A stretch of DNA of 64,000 nt from Lepus europaeus (Eukaryota; Chordata; Mammalia; Lagomorpha; Leporidae), in the NCBI RefSeq assembly GCF_033115175.1, contig NC_084842.1, positions 31,269,549-31,333,548 on the forward strand, given 5' to 3'. Numbering within the stretch: position 1 is the first letter of the stretch; every line of letters starts with the position of its first letter. This document shows, in pieces, positions 58,870 to 64,000 of the stretch. The translations under genes and the position numbers were made by a program. The notes beneath the pieces are model-generated. The model made no database searches, was not told the origin of the DNA, and saw only the letters and a list, made by a program, of their open reading frames with translations.

Positions 58870-60700
58870 TTGGGGGAAAAAAATGAAGAAAATAGACTTT
58901 TCCAGAGAATTATAACAGGCTCATAATCTAAAGACAGTATTCAAGATGTTGCTGTAAAATTTAAAATTAGTCAACTCATAAAAACCAGAAAAATATGACT
59001 GATCTTTAAGAGATGATATCGTAGTCTGCTTTCGGTGGTTATAACAAAATATCTGAAGACTGGATAATTTCTGACAAATAAAAGTGCATTGGAATCATTG
59101 GTCTGATGGCTGACAAGTTCATATAATTAAAATATACTTGGCATCTGGTGAGGGCCACCTTACTGTATCATAATGCAAGAGTGAGCGTTGCATGGTGAGA
59201 TCAGGCAAACATTCCACTGCAGGTTTCCCTTCCTCTTCTTATACAGCCACCAATGTCAAATATAATCCTAATTACCCCTCGTGAAAAAATATACCACCTC
59301 CAAATAAAACAAACATATGAATTTTAGGATTAGGTTTCAACCATGAGCTTTTGCTTAACGGCAAATGATAATACAGAAATGATACAGATATTGAGATTAT
59401 CAGAAAAGGGAATTAAAATATCGGGTATAATTTTTCTGCATAAGGAAAATATAAACTTACTGAAAATTAGTTGAGAAATGGGATTTCAGCACAGAAATAA
59501 AGAGTAATGAAAAGGAGGTTTTACAGCAGGAAAAAGGGATACCTGACAAAATCATTACATGGGCTCAACAGCAGAATAGAGATGACAGAGGAAGATTCAG
59601 TGAATTTAAAGATAGATAAATAGCATTTATGAATTCTGAATGTCAGAAGGAAAAAGATATAAAATAAAAATGAAAGGAGCTTATAGGAAAATATCGAGGA
59701 ATATGAGACACCTGTACTCAGACTAGAAGAAGTAGTAGAGTTGGGGGAAGAAAAATATATGACAAAAACAGGGAAAATTCCCCAGAAAAATATAAACTTA
59801 CAGATATAGAATTTTCATTAAATCTCACACAGGTAGAACTTGAAAAAAATGAAAAAAAAAAAAAACCAGCCAAGGCTAAAAATAACCAAACATTAAAAAA
59901 CAAGAGATAAGAGGGAAAAAACTTGAAGGCAGGCAGAAGAAAATAACATTTTATAAACATGAGGAAAAACTATATAAATGCAAATTTCCCAACACAAACT
60001 ATGGAAGCCAGCAGATAGTGAAATAACTTCCCTAAAGTGCTCAAAGAAGAGAATTGTCAGCCTAGATTTCTGTACTCAGCAAAATTATATTTCAGTCAAA
60101 GGGCACTATAAAGACATTATAAATGGTAGGAAGCTATGCTAATAAGTTGCAAGAACATGTACCCTAAGAAAATGAAAATTGTCTTCCAAGCCAAAGAAGA
60201 AGGAAATTTAGATCTAGAAAAGAATGAGACACAACAGAAATTTTAGCTGTTTGGGTAAGTTCTTCAAAAGATAATTGCTGAAATGCTATAATATTGATAG
60301 TATTTTCTGGTGGTGATGTATGCATAACAAAAAAGCAAAAAAATCATAGAAGATTAAAAGTATCAATGTAGTTGCAACATTTCTAAAATATAACTGGAAT
60401 GGGAGAGTTTAAGTGTATGTGTTATTTTCTGTAGTGGAAGCACAAGAACATATTGTAAGAGGATGCCAAGCAAAAAGTTAATAGAAAATCAAAATAAAGC
60501 ACAAAATTATTCCAATAAATGTAAAATAGCCAAGAGTTGGAGGAAAAAAGAATGAAAGTCAAGAAAACAGAGAGAATCAAATCAAATGCTTGACATAAAT
60601 TAAGTATATAGGTATACACTTTGAATATAAATGGACTGAAGATTTCTGTTACCAGGTGAAGCAAATACACACCATGTGAATAAACATTTAATATATTTAA
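58870..60700 (+). mobile_element. HAL1/L1-like LINE relic, plus
   Basis: The text fits an ORF1-bearing LINE: 'attcagtgaatttaaagata', then 'tatggaagccagcagatagt', 'ctaaagtgctcaaagaagag', 'aattgtcagcctagatttct', 'gtactcagcaaaattatatt', and the late 'aatataaatggactgaagat'. No open ORF1 remains. It is split by an LTR at 59025-59360. Confidence 0.6.
59025..59360 (-). mobile_element. MaLR (MST/MLT1-like) LTR nested in LINE, minus
   Basis: The reversed LTR: 'gtctgctttcggtggttata', 'acaaaatatctgaagactgg', 'ataatttctgac', 'ggcatctggtgagggccacc', 'aatcctaattacccctcgtg' and 'aggattaggtttcaacc'. It is solitary, with no internal region. Confidence 0.7.
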
Positions 60701-60729
60701 ATGTATTAAAATAATATAGTATGTTACTG

Positions 60730-63285
60730 GAGTGATGGACCATCCTGTTTTATTTATTTATTTATTTATTTTGATTTTCATTTCCCTGGTGATTAGTGAT
60801 GTTGAGAATATTTTCCAGTACCTGTTAGCCATTTGTATACTTTCCTTTGAGAAATGTCTATTTAGAACTTATCCATTTGTTAATTGGATTTCTTCTACTG
60901 AGTTGAGTTTCTGATATAATATGGATACTACTCCTTGTCTGAAGTATAGCTTTCAAATGTTTTCTCCCATACTCTGGTTTGTCTCTTCATTTTGTTAGTT
61001 TGCTTAAATTCCACTTGTCTTTTTATTTTTATTTCCTGTTATTTTTGTGTGATCCATAAAATTCATGAACATTCTAACGTCCTGAAGTTTTCCCCCTATA
61101 TTTTATTCATATAAAGTTTCAAGTCTCATGTTTAGGTCTTTTATTAAAAAGACTAATTTTCAATTCAAATTTAGCATCTTTGTCAAAGATCTGTTGTCTC
61201 TAGATGTGTGGATTTACTTTCATGGCTTCTAATCTATTCCATAGATCTGTTATTGGTCTGTTTTTGTGCTAATACAACGCTATTTTAATAGTTGTAGCTT
61301 TGTAACATATTTTAAAATCAGGTAGTGTATTGTCTCCTGCTTTGTACTTTCTGATCAATGTTGCTATGGATATTAGGGATTTGTGGTAGTTCCACACAAG
61401 TTTTAATAGTGCTTTTTCTGGTTATGTGAAAAATATAATTAATATTGTATAGGGATTAAATTAAATCTGTAAACCACTTTGGGTATTATATACATTTTCA
61501 TGATGTTGATTTTTCTAATCTATCAACATAAGATATTTTTCATTTCTTTGTGTCCTCTTCAATTTCTTTCATCAGTGAATTATAGTTTTCATTATATAAA
61601 TCTTTAACTTTGTCTAAATATGTTCCTGGGTATATTTTTTATCTGTTGTAAATGGAATTGCTTTATTTCTTCTTCAGATGATTTGCTATCAGCACATTGA
61701 CTTTGTGCTCTGCAACTTTGCTTCATTTGTTTATTAGTTCTAACTGTTTTTGGGAGTAGTCTTTGAGGTTTCAATGTAAAAGGTTATGCCATCTTAAACA
61801 GTGACAGTTTGACTTCCTTTCTAATTTGGATGCCCTTTCTTTCTTTCTCAGACTTTTTTTCTTTCAGACTTTTCCCACTCAGGATGATATTAGTCATTGG
61901 TTTGTTTTATTTGGTCTTTATTATTTTGAGATGTGCTCCTTCTTTACTTACTTTGTTCAGTATTTTTGTGAAGGAATGTTGAATTTTATCAAATGCATTT
62001 TCTGTGTCTAATGAGATGATCATATGATTTTTGTACTTCATTCTATTGCTGTTATGTATCACATGTATGGATTTGTGTATGTGAGACCACTCTTGCATCC
62101 ATGGAATGAATCCCATATGATCATGGTGAATGAGCTTTTTAATTAAATATTGGATTTGATTTGTTAATATCTTGTCAAGGATCTTTGCATATGTTCATAA
62201 TGGATATTGGCCACGATTGTTGTTTTTATTTATATTCTTGTCTATTTTTGGTGTCAAGGTAATTCTGGACACAGAATGAATTTGGAATAATTTCCTCCTC
62301 TCTCATTTTTGAAATACTTTTAGAGGTTTGGTCTTAAGTGTTTTTCAATGTCAGGGAGAATTCAGCAATGCAGTATTCTGGTCCAGGGGTTTTCTTTGAT
62401 GAAAGATTTTTTATTAATGATTCTTCAATTATTGATCATTTGGATTTTCTATTTCCTCAGGATTCATCTAAAAATGTGTCTGTTTCTGCTAGGCTGTCAA
62501 ATTTGCTGCCATACTGTTGTTCATATTAATCTCTAGCAACCCTATGAGGTAGTGAAAATGTCTCCATTTTTATCTACTTGTCTATGTATTTGAAACATCT
62601 CTCTTTTCTTCTTGGTTAGTCCAGCTATGAGTTTATCAATTTTGTCTAGCTTTTCAAAGAAACACTCTTCATTTCACTTATTTTTTTTTTGTATTTTTAA
62701 ATCTCTATTTCATTTATTTGTGCTTTCAGTTTTGTTATTCTTTCTATGAATTTTGGATTTGATTGGTTCTTATTTTTTAATTGAGATCATTATTTTAATT
62801 TTTTATGCAGTCAATTTGCTGTGTACTTTCTTCAGTACTGCTTATGCTATGGACCATTCATTTTGATATGCTATGTTTGCATTTTCATTTCATAATATTT
62901 TTAAATGTCTTCCTTGATATATTCCATTATATTTAATTTTTAAGTTTTTAAGGCATGTGTTCTTCATTTCCATGTATTTCTGTAGTTTACAAAATTTTTC
63001 TTGTTTTTGATGTCTTGTATTATTGCATTCCGATCAAAAAAGATACTTAATTTTATTTATAATCCTTGAATTTATGAGACCTGTTTTGCGACCTAACATA
63101 TTTTCTATCCTGGGAAATGTCCAATGTGTTGTTGAGAAGTATGTGAGTTTTGCAACCGTTGGGTGGAAAATTTTGTAATCTATTGGGTACAACTGACCGA
63201 GGGTGAAATTCAATCTACTATCTCTGCTTATTTTCTGTTTAGTGATTTGTTCAAAGTGGGTTGTTAAAGCCTCTTATTATTGTTG
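60730..63285 (-). mobile_element. L1 ORF2 relic (RT to 3' part), minus
   Basis: About 2.5 kb of reversed ORF2. From the left come the 3' part ('tttccctggtgattagtgat'), the middle, and the reverse-transcriptase region. Around 61907-62116 a short minus frame reads [19 protein letters not shown], matching the RT motif with D-x-E-x-A-F-D-K-I. Then 'acctaacatattttctatcc', 'tgggaaatgtccaatgtg'. Stops are frequent. A (TTTA)n lies at 60750-60772. Confidence 0.85.
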
Positions 63286-63350
63286 TATTTGTCTCTTCCT
63301 CCTTCTCTCTCTGTAACTCTGATCTTCAAATAAATAAAATTTTTAAAAAT
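63286..63350 (+). mobile_element. CSINE 3'-end fragment
   Basis: 'tgtctcttcctccttctctc', 'tctgtaactctgatcttcaa', 'ataaataaaatttttaaaaa' are the pyrimidine tract and tail of a severely 5'-truncated CSINE, placed where the L1 homology ends. Confidence 0.75.
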
Positions 63351-63659
63351 ATGGAGAAAAGAGAATTTCAGAAAAATAAGACTTCAAGGAATTTCTTCCA
63401 AGCATGTCTACCTCATAAGAAATGTTAGAGTGTACATAAAATATATATGTGTGTGTGTGTGTTTTCAATTAGAATGAATGTGATATAGGACAGTAACCTG
63501 GATCTACATAGGGATGAGAACCAGAAATTATAAGTGAAAGTAAAATGAATTTAACCATCTAAGGAAATAAGAACCCATTAACAGACATTCATTAGGATGT
63601 GACAAGATCATATTCTCCTTCGATTTGTGAAAACTGTAGTTTCATATTTTACATGTATT
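63351..63659. other. Spacer with (GT)n
   Basis: Only a short TATATATGTGTGTGTGTG repeat at about 63440-63462 is noted. Confidence 0.6.
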
Positions 63660-63915
63660 TTATATTGAGAGGGTGAGGGAGGTCACTTCCCCAAAGCCTG
63701 CAAAATGGCTGTGCTTGGCCTCGAACTACAGCCAAGAGCAAGGAATACCATGCATGTCTCCCATGTAGTGGCAGCATCTCAGTTACTCGAGTTATCACCA
63801 TTGCATTTCAGGTTCTGCATTCATGGGAAGATAAAGTCAGGGGTCAGAATTGAAATCGAACCCAGTCAGTTCAACATGGATACATGTGAATTAAACACTA
63901 TGCTTAAAACCCACT
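63660..63915 (-). mobile_element. Old CSINE fragment, minus
   Basis: 'gagagggtgagggaggtcac', 'ttccccaaagcctgcaaaat', 'catgtctcccatgtagtggc', 'agcatctcagttactcgag' and 'atgcttaaaacccactac' follow the reversed CSINE order with heavy decay. The last 85 bases of the window show nothing. Confidence 0.55.
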
Positions 63916-64000
63916 ACTGATATTCTCCTTTGGAGTGGATTGTCTAGGGACTTTGTAGAGCAGAGATTTGAGAGTTGGACCTTAGAAGCCTGTGATAGGA

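Noticed and set aside
61907..62116. 69-codon frame with a reverse-transcriptase motif
   Set aside because: It is a fragment of the L1 ORF2 relic on minus, not a gene of its own.
1..64000. CRISPR, operon, phage or other prokaryotic system
   Set aside because: No spaced direct repeats of that type, no dense gene packing, and clear mammalian SINE, LINE and MaLR content throughout.

Overview
The window is mammalian intergenic or deep-intronic DNA. It almost certainly comes from a lagomorph, most likely rabbit or hare. The best evidence is about thirty copies of the tRNA-derived lagomorph CSINE family: a GGCCGGCGCC-type head, a CTTGGGCC core, then a (CT)n tract and an A-rich tail. A 5'-truncated L1 with a lagomorph-type 3' end supports this. 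The DNA is AT-rich and every long open frame falls inside a repeat or a retrocopy. I see no intact protein-coding gene, no RNA gene, no CpG-island promoter, and nothing bacterial or CRISPR-like.

The main discoveries are dead gene copies. A very long retrocopy of UHMK1 (KIS kinase) lies on the minus strand at about 12749-20326. It keeps its poly(A), a poly(A) signal and a 10-bp target-site duplication (TSD) on both sides. The duplication implies that about 7 kb of mRNA was copied, including a long 3'UTR. Later, two CSINEs landed in it, one in the 3'UTR and one in the kinase coding region. A shorter and more decayed processed pseudogene of ribosomal protein S15 sits at about 4366-4769.

Layout. 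1-12.7 kb: old CSINEs, the RPS15 pseudogene, L1 and LTR relics, and a clean L1 insertion with a TSD at 10.0-11.5 kb. 12.7-20.3 kb: the UHMK1 retrocopy. 20.6-31 kb: dense CSINEs and an old L1 ORF2 relic. 31.5-33.5 kb: an LTR-internal-LTR remnant of a MaLR element. 35.3-36.5 kb: an L2-like relic. 37.9-49 kb: MIRs, MaLR LTRs and another L1 3' end in otherwise featureless AT-rich DNA. 52-56.4 kb: L1 pieces and a CSINE cluster. 58.9-60.7 kb: a HAL1/L1-like relic (+) meeting a minus-strand L1 ORF2 relic (60.7-63.3 kb) head to head at their 3' ends.

The elements do not act together. The window is a layered record of L1-driven insertions. Nested insertions and preserved TSDs give a relative order of events. 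Repeat names rest on recognising consensus-like motifs by eye; edges without a TSD are good to perhaps 10-50 bases.
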